Shown here piece by piece: positions 1-10,200 of a stretch of 64,000 nt of DNA; position 1 is the first letter of the stretch; the number at the start of each line of letters is the position of its first letter. Position numbers and translations under genes: made by a program. Under the pieces are notes generated by a model. It saw only the letters and a list, made by a program, of their open reading frames with translations. It did not search any database and was not told the origin of the DNA. The stretch is from Candidatus Gastranaerophilales bacterium (GTDB taxonomy: Bacteria; Cyanobacteriota; Vampirovibrionia; Gastranaerophilales; Gastranaerophilaceae), in contig CALVEC010000004.1 in NCBI GenBank assembly GCA_944326475.1, positions 1 through 64,000 of the forward strand. The letters are read 5' to 3'.

Positions 1-561
1 GCTTTTTGCGTCAGGGGTTGAGTTTTGAGTATTGATACCCGCTAAAGAGTTAGTATCAGGCGTTTTAGCAGATACCCCCCCCCCCGATAGGGTGGATATG
101 GTTGCTGTGCCTGCGTTTTGGGTGGTCAGGTTCCACGTTGCGTTTGTATTAAAAATGCTTTTGCCGTTGAACAATGTGCCCTGTTGGATTTGTTTTAGTT
201 GGGCAACTAGTGAGTCCGCTTCGTTTTGCATAGCATCTAAGGAGTTCTCATCGTACACGCCGTTTGCACCCTGGACTGCGAGGTCTCTCAGGCGGTTTAA
301 GATGTTTGTCATGTTAGACAAGGAGCCTTCGGCGGTGTTTAGGAGTGATATGCCATCCTGTGCGTTCTTTTGGGCTTGTTTTAGACCTCTGATATTGGCA
401 TTCAGGTTTGAGGCGACAAACATGCCTGCAGCGTCGTCGGCAGCACAATTCACCTTATACCCCGTGCTCATGCGTTCTAATGCCGTGTTTAGGCTGAACG
501 ATGCGAGGTTAAGGTTTCTTTGGGTTGTCAGCACTGATGGGTTGTAGTTTGTGCTTATCAT
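1..561 (-). CDS. fliC: Flagellin, N-terminal part (runs off window start)
   Basis: On the minus strand an ATG at 561 opens a frame that stays open to position 1, 187 codons. It begins MISTNYNPSVLTTQRNLNLA and continues with the flagellin D0/D1 signature: SLNTALERMSTGYKVNCAAD around residues 23-42, then AAGMFVASNLNANIRGL and a helix containing LLNTAEGSLSNMTNILNRLR. This is the conserved N-terminal filament domain. Flagellin is exported unfolded through the flagellar type III apparatus and polymerises into the filament. AGGAG lies about 8 bases upstream of the ATG. The last residues seen belong to the variable middle region, so the conserved C-terminal D1/D0 half must lie beyond the window. An 11-G run at 85-75 codes for three glycines in frame. 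The family call is very safe; which flagellin paralogue it is cannot be told. Confidence 0.93.
   Translation of the reverse strand, partial: MISTNYNPSVLTTQRNLNLASFSLNTALERMSTGYKVNCAADDAAGMFVASNLNANIRGLKQAQKNAQDGISLLNTAEGSLSNMTNILNRLRDLAVQGANGVYDENSLDAMQNEADSLVAQLKQIQQGTLFNGKSIFNTNATWNLTTQNAGTATISTLSGGGVSAKTPDTNSLAGINTQNSTPDAKS
75..85. repeat. Homopolymer of 11 C (G on coding strand) inside flagellin
   Basis: Eleven consecutive C on the plus strand lie inside the flagellin frame and read as part of TCG plus GGG GGG GGG G on the minus strand. With 11 bases the frame is open to the window edge. A gain or loss of one base would shift the flagellin frame in the variable region. Tracts this long are typical slippage sites. 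Confidence 0.9.
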
Positions 562-675
562 TCCTGTATACTCCTATGATTGTTACGATACTTTTTGTTT
601 TTTTTGTTTTTTGGTTTGTTGCCAGTGTCCGGCGGGTTGAGTAGTTATTACCGACCAGGTATTCCAGCCCGTAAC

Positions 676-681
676 ATTATA
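676..681 (-). promoter_or_regulatory. Candidate -10 box for flagellin
   Basis: A perfect TATAAT is read on the minus strand about 115 bases before the flagellin ATG. The -35 region at 17 bases is weak. A possible sigma-28-like GTCGGTAA (6 of 8 to GCCGATAA) lies between it and the gene, but without a good TAAA partner. Which sigma factor is used cannot be decided from sequence. Confidence 0.35.
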
Positions 682-714
682 CAGTATACACATTACACAA
701 ATTATTTAAATTGT

Positions 715-744
715 ACTAAAGTTTGAACTTTTTCATACTTTAGT
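715..744. terminator. AT-rich inverted repeat after the GH13 gene
   Basis: The arms ACTAAAGT (715-722) and ACTTTAGT (737-744) are perfect complements. The repeat sits 33 bases beyond the stop of the minus-strand GH13 gene and upstream of flagellin. It has no clean T tract, so it is a weak terminator candidate or a protein-binding dyad. Confidence 0.3.
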
Positions 745-776
745 TGGAGACAAACCATTAAAAAACTTTCTTAAAG

Positions 777-2801
777 CTATAATTTCAGCCAAAGTGCGTC
801 ATAAGGACGAAGACGTACAGAGAGCTTTTTGTTTTGCACTCTGGTTCTTATCATCTTGTCAGAAAGCAAATCTTTCATATATACATCTTTTGTTTTCTTT
901 CCAAAATCATCGTTAGTAAAGTTAATGACGGCTCTGACTCTGTCATTAGAAAGATTGTTTATGACAACAACCCTGTCATTACCATAAGCTCTGACATACG
1001 CAAAAATTTCCGGTGAATCGGTTTTTATCTCCGTAAAATCACCTCTCGACATGACAGGATATTGTTTTCTGACTTTTATAAGCTTTTGCACACGTTCGTA
1101 AACTTTATGATTGTTAGAATTTCCGGGTTTTGCCGCATCGTAAAGAGTTTTCTTTTTAATCGGTCCGCGGTTTATATCACGACTGTCAAAATAGCTCAGC
1201 ATTTTGACTTTATTTTTCGGGTTTGATTTCTGTTTTTGTTCACGGATTTTTGCACTTTTCTTTGCATTTGCAAAATTATTTTGCGCCCCGATTTCATCAC
1301 CGTAGTAAATAATCGGCACACCTTTCAGCGAAAGCAAAATAGAAAAAGCCATTCCTATTCTGTCGGGGTCATTGTCAAGGAAATTGGCAAGACGTCCGCT
1401 TACTCCATATCCCTTTCTAAACGCAGCGCCTTTAGGTGCCAACCCGTCAAACAACAGTTCTCTGGTTTTCTCGTTTACCATTTCAAGGGTAAGTTCATCG
1501 TGGACTCTTAAAAATATAGCCCAGGAAGCTGAATCAGGAATTTTGGGCGTTTGTTTATATGCCTTCCAGAAATATGAATTGTCGGCAGTGACAAGAGACG
1601 CCCAGATTGCAGGCATGTACGGGAAATGGTAAGCAATTTGCACTTCATCCGTACGCACTATCGGCTTTTTCTGCCCTAAAATCTCATGGTCAACAGTTTT
1701 TTCCGTACCAAAATAAGGAAGTATCTGTTTTGGCTGCTGACAAGCCTCTGCCTGTATAACGGAACGAGGTGCAACAGTCTGCAAAAATGCACTCAACAAT
1801 TGGATAATCTGGTGAGTTTTAGGCAAATTTTCTGCTGTTGTGCCTTCCTCTTTTATAAAATAAGGAATTGCGTCCATTCTGAAAATATCAACCCCTATAT
1901 TTGCCCAAAATGCAATAGTTTCAAGCATATAATACAAAACTTCGGGGTTTTCCCAGTTTACATCAAGTTGAAACGGGTAAAATGTATGGTAAACATAATA
2001 ATCTTTGCCTTTTATTGTAACTTTTCTGTAATGGTTGTTGTTTATTTCAGGGAAAATAAGTCTGCGTTTTGTAACAGTCCCGTCTTTTTCCTTATATTCA
2101 ACCATATAGCCTTTTTTTTCATCTTTATACTGTCGAAATTCAGGCATATCTTCACGTACTATAAAATAATGAAGCTTGTCTATATCACCTTTTTGCGCCT
2201 CAACAAACCATTCATGCTGGTCTGAAAAATGGTTTAAAATCAAATCCGCTTTTATTTTCAAACCGCGTTTTCTGGCTTCTGCCATAAATTCTTTAAACTC
2301 GGACATACCGCCAAGGTCTGCTCTTACATTTCTCGGGTCTCTGACATCAAACCCGGAATCTCCCATCGGTGAATCGGCAAACGGAAGCACATATATCGTC
2401 GTAACACCAAGTTCTTTTAAATAATCCAGCATTCCTATCAGTGTTTTGAAAGTAGCAGGCTTTCCGTTCTCGTCTACGCCGTATTGGTCAGGATAAAACA
2501 TATAAATAACTTCATCTTTATACCAGTCAGACTGTCTGTTTAAATCCTCCTGCACAAGCCCTTCATCTCTTTCGGATTTTGCTTTTTCAACAATCTTAAG
2601 TATTTCCGAATAAATTGGCTCAACATTGTCTTTCCCGTATATATGCGCAATTGAAGATTTCATTGTTGATTCCAATTTTGCAGGAACCATAGCATCATCC
2701 GTATGTTTTTTGGAAATAGCGCAAAACGAAGAAAGTGCACTGAACTGGAGAAATATAAAAAGTGCTAAAACCAGCGAGAATATTCTTTTTAACATAGTCA
2801 T
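777..2801 (-). CDS. Secreted GH13 alpha-amylase / trehalose-synthase-like enzyme
   Basis: The product acts on alpha-glucosidic bonds: the (beta/alpha)8 GH13 motifs are all present. Region I DLILNH is at residues 186-191, region II IFRMDA carries the nucleophile Asp310, region III has Glu352 in IQAE, and region IV has His434-Asp435 in RVHDE. The beta-rich C-terminal domain (MKDLLSDKMI, RPYDALWL) resembles trehalose synthases and related enzymes. The N-terminus (LKRIFSLVLALFIFLQFSA) is a signal peptide, probably cut after SSFCA, so the enzyme should be exported. The frame is open from a TTG at 2858, but that TTG is the first half of a -35 box, so the ATG at 2801 (or 2795) after GAAAG is chosen. 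All catalytic residues are intact. The exact specificity (amylase, trehalose synthase or maltosyl transfer) is not readable. Confidence 0.88.
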   Translation of the reverse strand: MTMLKRIFSLVLALFIFLQFSALSSFCAISKKHTDDAMVPAKLESTMKSSIAHIYGKDNVEPIYSEILKIVEKAKSERDEGLVQEDLNRQSDWYKDEVIYMFYPDQYGVDENGKPATFKTLIGMLDYLKELGVTTIYVLPFADSPMGDSGFDVRDPRNVRADLGGMSEFKEFMAEARKRGLKIKADLILNHFSDQHEWFVEAQKGDIDKLHYFIVREDMPEFRQYKDEKKGYMVEYKEKDGTVTKRRLIFPEINNNHYRKVTIKGKDYYVYHTFYPFQLDVNWENPEVLYYMLETIAFWANIGVDIFRMDAIPYFIKEEGTTAENLPKTHQIIQLLSAFLQTVAPRSVIQAEACQQPKQILPYFGTEKTVDHEILGQKKPIVRTDEVQIAYHFPYMPAIWASLVTADNSYFWKAYKQTPKIPDSASWAIFLRVHDELTLEMVNEKTRELLFDGLAPKGAAFRKGYGVSGRLANFLDNDPDRIGMAFSILLSLKGVPIIYYGDEIGAQNNFANAKKSAKIREQKQKSNPKNKVKMLSYFDSRDINRGPIKKKTLYDAAKPGNSNNHKVYERVQKLIKVRKQYPVMSRGDFTEIKTDSPEIFAYVRAYGNDRVVVINNLSNDRVRAVINFTNDDFGKKTKDVYMKDLLSDKMIRTRVQNKKLSVRLRPYDALWLKL

Positions 2802-2828
2802 TAATCTTTCGTTAATTTTACATAATGT

Positions 2829-2858
2829 ATTATTGTTTGGCACAAAATATGAAGTCAA
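2829..2858 (-). promoter_or_regulatory. Promoter of the GH13 gene
   Basis: TTGACT (2858-2853) and AATAAT (2834-2829) are separated by 18 bases on the minus strand. The predicted start of transcription near 2822 gives a leader of about 20 bases before the ATG at 2801. This decides against the upstream TTG start. A TTGACA at 2874-2879 points the other way, toward the helicase gene, but has no good -10. Confidence 0.55.
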
Positions 2859-3011
2859 GATTTATTAACTTATTTGACAGAGATTTCAAAAAAATAGCCC
2901 GACCGGTTATGTCAGTTACCGATTCTATTAGTTAAGAAATGTAAAAACAATACCGATTCCATGTTCAAAAAAATTTTGTGCAAAACTTCATGCACAAAAA
3001 GGGAGCTTTAT

Positions 3012-5399
3012 ATGCAAGTTCAAAAAATTTTAATAAATCCCACAATAAAAAATCACAACTCTATCTCTGAAAAATCAGAAAAAAGTGTTCATAAAACCTC
3101 AAATCCCCCCTCTCTTTCCCCTGTTTTTGCCAATAATATACTCGGTTATGTTCGACCGCTGAGTTTTAAAGGTTTTGACTATCAAAAAACAGTCGACACA
3201 AACTATTTTCAGCTTCCAAAAGGCGCAAAGCCGGATATTTTCCAAAAAGCCGCAGCCGAAAATCTGTATCTCGGCAATGATGTAATCGTTACAGCTCCGA
3301 CCGGCACCGGAAAAACCGCTATTGCGCATTACATAATCACAAAAAATCTTGAAGAAGGCAAAAAAACTTTTTATACAACCCCGTTAAAAGCATTGAGCAA
3401 CGAAAAATTCAAAGACTTTCAACGAACTTACGGAAAAAACAATGTCGGATTGCTCACAGGCGACGTAAAATTAAACATTAATGCACCCGTTGTTTTAATG
3501 ACCACTGAAATCTACAGAAATATGGTTTTTGGCGATAATTTTAAAGATAAAAACAAAATGCTTGAAAACCTTAAAACCGTAGTTTTTGATGAACTGCACT
3601 ATCTTGGAGATGTAGACAGAGGCGGAATATGGGAACAGTCTATTATCCTCTCGGATCCAAAAACCCAGTTGCTCTCACTCTCTGCAACAGTAGGAAACAA
3701 AAAAGATGTTGCCACCTGGATGTCGGAGCTGAGACCTCAGGACAAATTGGAAATAGTTGCACTGAAAAATGCTGATGACAAATATACTGCAGATATAAAT
3801 GCGCCCAAACATACGGTCCTTATAGATGTTCCGTCTAAAAACAGGCATGTTGAACTTGAAATTAATCATCTTAAAGCAGAGGCAAAATCTTATAACTTTA
3901 GATATGTATTCTCTAATTCAATAAACAACAAAGATAACAAACCTAAACAATTGACTGTCAGCTATAATATACCGCCGTCAATGGAAGCTTATGTGAATAT
4001 AGTTCAAAAGCTTAAACAAGAAGACAAACTCCCCGCCATTATCTTTGTATTCAGCAAAAAAGGCTGCAATGCAATTATGAAATATTTGAGTCAGTTCGGT
4101 CCAAAATTGACAACAGAAGAAGAACAGACTGAAATTTTAGAAATAATTTCAAAATACAAAAGCAAAGGCAAATATCTCGGAGAGTCACTGAATTTCAAAA
4201 CACTTCTAAACGGTTACGCAATGCACAATTCCGGACTTTTACCCACTCAAAAAGAGCTTATAGAAGAACTTTTCCAGAAAAAGCTTATAAAACTCGTCTT
4301 TGCAACAGAAACCCTATCTGCCGGCATCAATATGCCCGCCAGAACCACTATTATCACTTCTGTCAGAAAGCCGACCGAAACACCTGATGGTGCTGACGGA
4401 AAACGTTTTTTGACGCCAAATGAATTTCATCAGATGGCAGGACGAGCCGGAAGACGAGGTATTGATAAAAAAGGCTACTGCTATGCGTTGAGCGTTAATG
4501 ACGCACAGCAGGAAAAGTTTGAAGAACTCATGCAAGCCCCGAGCAATGATTTAAAAAGCGCATTCCGTCCGGATTACTCCTTCATTGCAGGTTATTACGA
4601 TTTTACATCAGACGATGATTATATAAAACAGCCCTTTGAAAAATCATTTTTCGCATATAACGAAGACAAAAATACCCGGCAAACAAATGCTGAACAACTA
4701 TTGAAACTGTTTTACACAAGAAAAGGAATCTTGCGAAAAATGGATTTCATAAAAACTGACAACACCCTTACGCAAAAAGGAAAAATGCTGACAGGACTCA
4801 ATGGTTACGAACAGATACCAATAATAAATGCAATATATAACAAGGATTTACAGGATTTTAACGCATTAGAACTCGCTGCAATTGCTGGTGCATTTGCAAA
4901 TATTGAGCCAAAAGCAAAAGAACAGGAAGAAGGAAAAACCGAGCGTCAGAACGCTGTTTTCAAAACAAAAAATAAAAAACTTGAAAAATTCATTTACGAA
5001 TTTGAAAAAACACTGAATGACTATAACGGAACAATGAAAAAGCTGGATAAAAAATTCAAAAAATGCGCAATGAACAAAGACGCCTTAAATCACATAAACG
5101 AGTGGGCCGAAGCAAATTATATTTACAAAGATTCACGCGAAAACTGGAACAGGCTTTATTTTGGGTCATCAAGAGATACAATACGGGACGAAGGCTCGAT
5201 GTTTAAAGAAATTACAATGACTGCAGACCTTCTGAGACAAATGCAAAAAATTGCGGAAATCGGAGAAACAACCTCCAAAACAAAAGACGACATACAGTAT
5301 TACAAAAAACTGCAAACCACTTTAAAAGAAGCGGAAAACTTAATAAGCAAAGAACCGATTGTTGATACTTTGGCTGTAAAAAATCAATATGCTCTATAA
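3012..5399 (+). CDS. Ski2/Mtr4-like superfamily 2 RNA helicase
   Basis: This is an ATP-driven helicase of 795 aa. Motif I APTGTGKT is at residues 95-102, motif II DELH at 193-196, motif III LSATV follows, and motif VI QMAGRAGRRG is near 475-484. The GRAGRRG form and the long helical C-terminal half are typical of the Ski2/Mtr4 RNA-helicase branch, which in bacteria includes cyanobacterial proteins. The frame is open from 2961, but GGGAG lies 6 bases before the ATG at 3012, which I take as the start. About 50 low-complexity residues precede the core and include an LSFKG motif (residues 50-54) that recurs in other proteins here. The role is likely RNA turnover or ribosome-related, by family only. 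No terminator is evident before the convergent gene. Confidence 0.88.
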   Translation: MQVQKILINPTIKNHNSISEKSEKSVHKTSNPPSLSPVFANNILGYVRPLSFKGFDYQKTVDTNYFQLPKGAKPDIFQKAAAENLYLGNDVIVTAPTGTGKTAIAHYIITKNLEEGKKTFYTTPLKALSNEKFKDFQRTYGKNNVGLLTGDVKLNINAPVVLMTTEIYRNMVFGDNFKDKNKMLENLKTVVFDELHYLGDVDRGGIWEQSIILSDPKTQLLSLSATVGNKKDVATWMSELRPQDKLEIVALKNADDKYTADINAPKHTVLIDVPSKNRHVELEINHLKAEAKSYNFRYVFSNSINNKDNKPKQLTVSYNIPPSMEAYVNIVQKLKQEDKLPAIIFVFSKKGCNAIMKYLSQFGPKLTTEEEQTEILEIISKYKSKGKYLGESLNFKTLLNGYAMHNSGLLPTQKELIEELFQKKLIKLVFATETLSAGINMPARTTIITSVRKPTETPDGADGKRFLTPNEFHQMAGRAGRRGIDKKGYCYALSVNDAQQEKFEELMQAPSNDLKSAFRPDYSFIAGYYDFTSDDDYIKQPFEKSFFAYNEDKNTRQTNAEQLLKLFYTRKGILRKMDFIKTDNTLTQKGKMLTGLNGYEQIPIINAIYNKDLQDFNALELAAIAGAFANIEPKAKEQEEGKTERQNAVFKTKNKKLEKFIYEFEKTLNDYNGTMKKLDKKFKKCAMNKDALNHINEWAEANYIYKDSRENWNRLYFGSSRDTIRDEGSMFKEITMTADLLRQMQKIAEIGETTSKTKDDIQYYKKLQTTLKEAENLISKEPIVDTLAVKNQYAL

Positions 5400-5410
5400 A
5401 AACAGCAAAG

Positions 5411-6382
5411 CTATTTTTTAACAAATCGTTGCGATTTATCTGCATGCAAAATATCTAAAAGACAAAACTGCATATTTTTTGCGCTGGTTTCTAAAGGTTG
5501 ATTTACTGCGGACGCGATTTCGCCAAGGTGGTTATAAGCAAGGTATTTTACACTTGAATAACCGTCAAAACCCTGAGATATAAGCTCCCACTCCATATCC
5601 ATAAGTCTGGAATTTAGAAATAAAAATTCATCAGGAAGATTGTCTGCAATATTGCATAATATTTTATTTAATTTAAGAAAGCGAACATTATGTAACTGCA
5701 GACCTACACTTTTGTCAGTTACAATCCTTTTAAAAGCCGTTAAGCTGTTACCGGTTTGTGCATAATCGCAAAATAAATAGTATTTATGTGACTCTTTAAC
5801 CTGCTCAGGCGACAAACCTTCTGAATTTAAGAAATCAAGATATTTCTGAAAACCTGACTGATGGAGTATTTTCTGAACGGAACTCTTTTCAGTGATATTT
5901 GACGCTCCGGAAAAAGGTATGCATCTGGTCTCATTGCCCATATACTCAAGACATTTAGCCAGTGCGGCAAAAGAACGCCCTACCGATATAAAAACATAAT
6001 TTCTTTCACCATACTTTTTGTCAAAAACTTTTTTGACGAGCTTTGCGGCATTTACAATAGTTTCCGCGTTTTGCGCGGTTTGCACTGTTATATTGGCTCT
6101 TATTGCCCTGATTTCATCTTTTGTCAACGAGTCATAATCTTTGTGTGTAAATTGCTTCAATTTTTTCAGTACTGTTTTATACAAAAACGTATCTCCGGGT
6201 TCAACAGACTCATGCAATATCAACTCCGGGTAACTGCTTCTGTAAAATGTATCTCTCGTTAGTAATAAATTTTTAATCAACTTCGGGTAATCAGCAAAAT
6301 TACCGCCCGCAGAAAAAATTCTCAGGTTTTGGAGACAAGAATTTATAGTAAATTTAATGTTTCGGATAGAGGGTATTTTCAT
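5411..6382 (-). CDS. Uncharacterised protein with phosphoribosyltransferase-like core
   Basis: This 323-residue protein has no signal peptide or membrane segment, and I do not recognise the family. The middle resembles a type I phosphoribosyltransferase fold: a hydrophobic strand YVFISVGRSFAAL (around 135) is followed by a strand ending in an acidic residue and a small-residue turn, YYLFCDYAQTGNSL (around 210), like the PRPP loop. The match is loose and one canonical acidic residue is replaced, so catalysis is uncertain. The gene is convergent with the helicase and 46 bases downstream of the radical SAM gene, so those two may be cotranscribed. The upstream region has only a weak ribosome-binding site. 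Confidence 0.6.
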   Translation of the reverse strand: MKIPSIRNIKFTINSCLQNLRIFSAGGNFADYPKLIKNLLLTRDTFYRSSYPELILHESVEPGDTFLYKTVLKKLKQFTHKDYDSLTKDEIRAIRANITVQTAQNAETIVNAAKLVKKVFDKKYGERNYVFISVGRSFAALAKCLEYMGNETRCIPFSGASNITEKSSVQKILHQSGFQKYLDFLNSEGLSPEQVKESHKYYLFCDYAQTGNSLTAFKRIVTDKSVGLQLHNVRFLKLNKILCNIADNLPDEFLFLNSRLMDMEWELISQGFDGYSSVKYLAYNHLGEIASAVNQPLETSAKNMQFCLLDILHADKSQRFVKK

Positions 6383-6427
6383 AATGCTACTTAAGTTAAA
6401 TCAAAACAAGAAAAAAATTTGCCGTCA

Positions 6428-7051
6428 TCAATACCCGTTTTCAATCCAGGGGCGTTCTCTGAAATTTGCCCCCATTGCTTCAATTTGAGATTTACAGTTC
6501 TCAAGGTCGACCTTGTAATCTTTATAACCGGTAACAATAGTCGCTGTCGTTTCTATATTATGTTTTACGCATTCTTTGATAAATTCTTTCATTGATTCAT
6601 AAGCATGCGGAAGTTTCGGCAAAGATATTGCGTTGTATACTTCTTCATTTTCTCCGTTAAAGCTGACGGATATACTGTCAATAAGCCCGACCAGCTCAGG
6701 CACAACATTTCTTTTGTATATAAGATTTGCCTGTCCGTTTGTGTTGATTCTTATTTTTAAATGCGGATATTTTTCTCTTATATATTGTGCTGTTTCTTTA
6801 AGTTCTTCAAGTCTCAGCATAGGTTCTCCATATCCGCAAAATACAATTTCCTTATAGTTTTCGGGTTTTATATCATTCAACTGTTTTTTGAGTTCAGTCA
6901 TATCGACTTTTTCTTCTGACAGGAACAAATTTGCCCCTACAACGTCATCTTTAATTGCACGAATACAGAATACACAATCATTTGTGCATAAATTTGTCAG
7001 ATTAATATAAATTTTACCGTATAGAAGGTATACAAAATTATTCTCTTTCAT
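6428..7051 (-). CDS. Radical SAM protein, TatD-associated type
   Basis: A small radical SAM enzyme: Cys22, Cys26 and Cys29 (LCTNDCVFC) form the CX3CX2C site for the 4Fe-4S cluster that cleaves S-adenosylmethionine. The GYGEPMLR and RINTNGQ motifs that bind SAM follow. The short length (207 aa), IYINLTNLC start and C-terminal ending match the family often found beside tatD, but no tatD gene is in this window. The frame is open to an ATG at 7096. The ATG at 7051 gives the usual family N-terminus and is preferred, though neither has a strong ribosome-binding site. The substrate is unknown. Confidence 0.8.
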   Translation of the reverse strand: MKENNFVYLLYGKIYINLTNLCTNDCVFCIRAIKDDVVGANLFLSEEKVDMTELKKQLNDIKPENYKEIVFCGYGEPMLRLEELKETAQYIREKYPHLKIRINTNGQANLIYKRNVVPELVGLIDSISVSFNGENEEVYNAISLPKLPHAYESMKEFIKECVKHNIETTATIVTGYKDYKVDLENCKSQIEAMGANFRERPWIENGY

Positions 7052-7247
7052 AAACTTTATTTTTGCACAACAATACCTATAATCAAGTATTGTCATTTTT
7101 TTAGTTTTGTGTATACTTATATTAAGGTAGCTGTTTGATGATTGCTTTGAGTTACCGTGAGGGGAATGAATAAAAAGGAAGTTCTTTTTATTTTTACCGC
7201 AATGTTGCTTTTCAGAAAGCTTTTTCTGATAAGGTTATTTAATATTT

Positions 7248-10200
7248 ATGAAAAAACAAAAACAAACTAACGCTTGCAAATTTAATTATAAGTACATCAA
7301 AGACAGATCAACCCCGGGAAGCTGGCGCAGAGGATATGAAAGCCATCAAAAAGGGATTGTTCTCTCTTATGAAACAAGACTTGCCGGAGTAGACGCAAAA
7401 GTCAAAGGCAACTTTAAAGATGCTTACGAAACAAGTCTGACCTTTACACGCGACGGCGTAAAGGCTGACTGCAGCTGCCCTCTGAAAGAGGAATGGTGCA
7501 AACACGCTGTAGCAGTCGGACTAAAAGTAATTGAAGACAAAGTTTACGACAAATATCTTGAAAAAACACATAAAATAAAAGTTGAATACCCTGATGAAAT
7601 TGTACCGGAAGTAGAAAATCCGCAAGGTAATTACATTTTCCATTTCAACCCGAAACGCAGACAAAACTTTTTCTCTATTCTGGTTATGGACAGAACTACA
7701 GGGAAAGTCATCCGCGATTTGGAAGCCATTTTAAGAGCCTTGATAGAAATACAAAAAAACGACCCGAATTTTGAGTTAAATAACGAACAAAAGGTAGAAG
7801 TAGCTATATTTCAACTCCTTCTACAGCGTTCAAGACTCGACAAAAAAGCAGGCTGGTACGATGTTCCCATAAATAAATTCGACGGATTTTTCCAGCTTTT
7901 ATCAAAAGCGGAAGAAGTTATAGACGGAAAAACCAAAGACAGATTAAGATTTGATGACCAAGAGTGGTCATTGACTCTTTCCGTTAATTTTTCTATGGTG
8001 GGTAACGTTCTTTTGTCCTTGTCGTGGGACAGACCTGACGGAAGCGATTCTTACCCGTTTGAAGAAATCAGATATTTTTCAAGGCAGTTAAAATGGGGAA
8101 GATATAAAAACGTAATTTTCCCGACGACAACTCAGGTCTCAGCTTTGCCGCAAAACCTGATAAAAGCCAGTTTTACAGATGTTAGAGATTCTGACGGTGC
8201 AAAATTCTTGTATGAAGAACTGCCCAAACTCCAACAGGCAATGCATGTTGAAGTCGCAGAATCTATTCAAAAACTCTTTCTTGAACAGAAACCGCCGATT
8301 AATGTTGTTTCACTCGGACTGGATTACGACGGTTCGCTGAAAGCTGCGCTCGAGTTTGACTATGACGGAACAAGAGTACCTTACACAAAACATATTGAAA
8401 AAACTCCATATGTAACAATCAAAAAACCGAAAGAGGACTTGCTATACTGGGTAAAAAGGAATCCGCAGCATGAAGAAGCTGCTTATAACATGCTTCTTGC
8501 CTGCAAATTTGCTCCTATGCAAACAAATAACCTTGCGCTTGAAAAAGAAAATGCAATTGATTTCTATAACTATTACATCCAACAAGCCGGCGACGGCTGG
8601 GTTTTTGAAGAAAAAGACGATATGTCTTTCTTTAAACTTACAAAAGATAAATTTGAACTCTGTGCGGATATAGATTTTGCAATCAATACAACAGACAGTT
8701 TTGAAATAGATTTATACGGACGTGTAGGCGAGGAAATCTTGCCGTTCGATGAGGTATACTCATTGACTACAGACGGAAGTAAATATATTAGAATTAGAAA
8801 TCTGGGTTTTGCCGAAGTTCCGACAGATGCCGTATATTCTTTATTAAAAGCATTCAACACCTTTGATGTTTACAGAAATGACGAGAATAAATATATTGTA
8901 AAAACATACCGTGCCGGTCTGCTTTCCGAGATGGAAAACCTCGGAATGACAATCAAAATGAGCCGCAAATTTTCAAAATTCTGGAAACAAATTTCTACAT
9001 TCTCAACAATGGATGTTCCCTCGCTGCCCAAAGGTATTAACGCAGAACTCAGAGAATATCAGACCAGAGGTTTCGGATGGCTGTGGTTTTTGTATCAATA
9101 CGGATTGAACGGTATACTTGCCGACGATATGGGGCTTGGTAAAACGCTGCAAGCACTTGCGCTTCTGCAAAAGGCAAAAGAAAAAAATAAAAAAGAAGCG
9201 TCACTTGTTGTTTGTCCGACGTCAGTTGTTTTTAACTGGGAGAATGAAATTGAAAAATTTGCGCCCGGTTTAAACTGTTTAAAACTTTCCGGCACTGACA
9301 GAAAAGAGCTTTTTAAAGAAATACCTAAATACGATATAGTTATAACAAGCTATGCACTCGTAAGACGTGATATTAAAGAACTTAAAAAGCACGAGTTCAG
9401 ATACGTTATTCTGGATGAATCCCAAAATATAAAAAATGCAGACTCACAAACCGCACAAGCTGTTAAAGAGCTTAAATGCAAACATAAACTCGCTCTTTCC
9501 GGTACACCTATTGAAAACAGACTTGAAGAATTATGGTCTTTGTTTGATTTTCTCATGCCCGGATTTTTGTTTGACAAGTCTGAATTTAACTACAGATACG
9601 TTAACCCTATAACGGAACGTGAAGACAAGACAGTCGAAAAACGTTTAAAATCACAAATTTATCCGTTTATCTTAAGACGTATGAAACGAGACGTAGCGAA
9701 AGACTTGCCGGATAAAATTGAAAACGTGGCATACTGCGAACTCACTCCGGAACAAAAAGACTTCTACATGGAAGTTCTCGACTCAACAAAAGAAGAATTG
9801 TTCAAGAGTATTGAAGAACACGGTATTGAAAAAAGCCGTATGTCTATATTCTCGGCACTTCTCAGACTTCGCCAGATATGCTGCCATCCGAAACTGTATG
9901 ACAAAGAAAATATTAAAGGCATAAAAGAATCCGGAAAATTTGAACAGTTGAAAGAAATGCTGAAAGAAATTGTTGCGGAAGGTCACAGAGTGCTTTTATT
10001 CAGCCAGTTTGTAGATATGCTCGATATAATCAAAGAATGGCTGGAAAGAGAAGGTATAAAACACGAATACCTGACCGGCAAAACGAAGAACCGACAAGAA
10101 GCTGTTGAAAACTTCAACACTGACCCGACTATCCCGATATTCCTTATCAGCTTAAAGGCAGGCGGTACGGGATTAAACCTGACGGGCGCAGACTATGTAA

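Noticed and set aside
32-547. Plus-strand 171-codon open frame over the flagellin
   Set aside because: It is the antisense of a clear flagellin frame on the minus strand and its product has no recognisable features.
5397-5425. Terminator after the helicase gene
   Set aside because: The possible stem AGC-AAA-GCT is only three base pairs, despite the T run after it.
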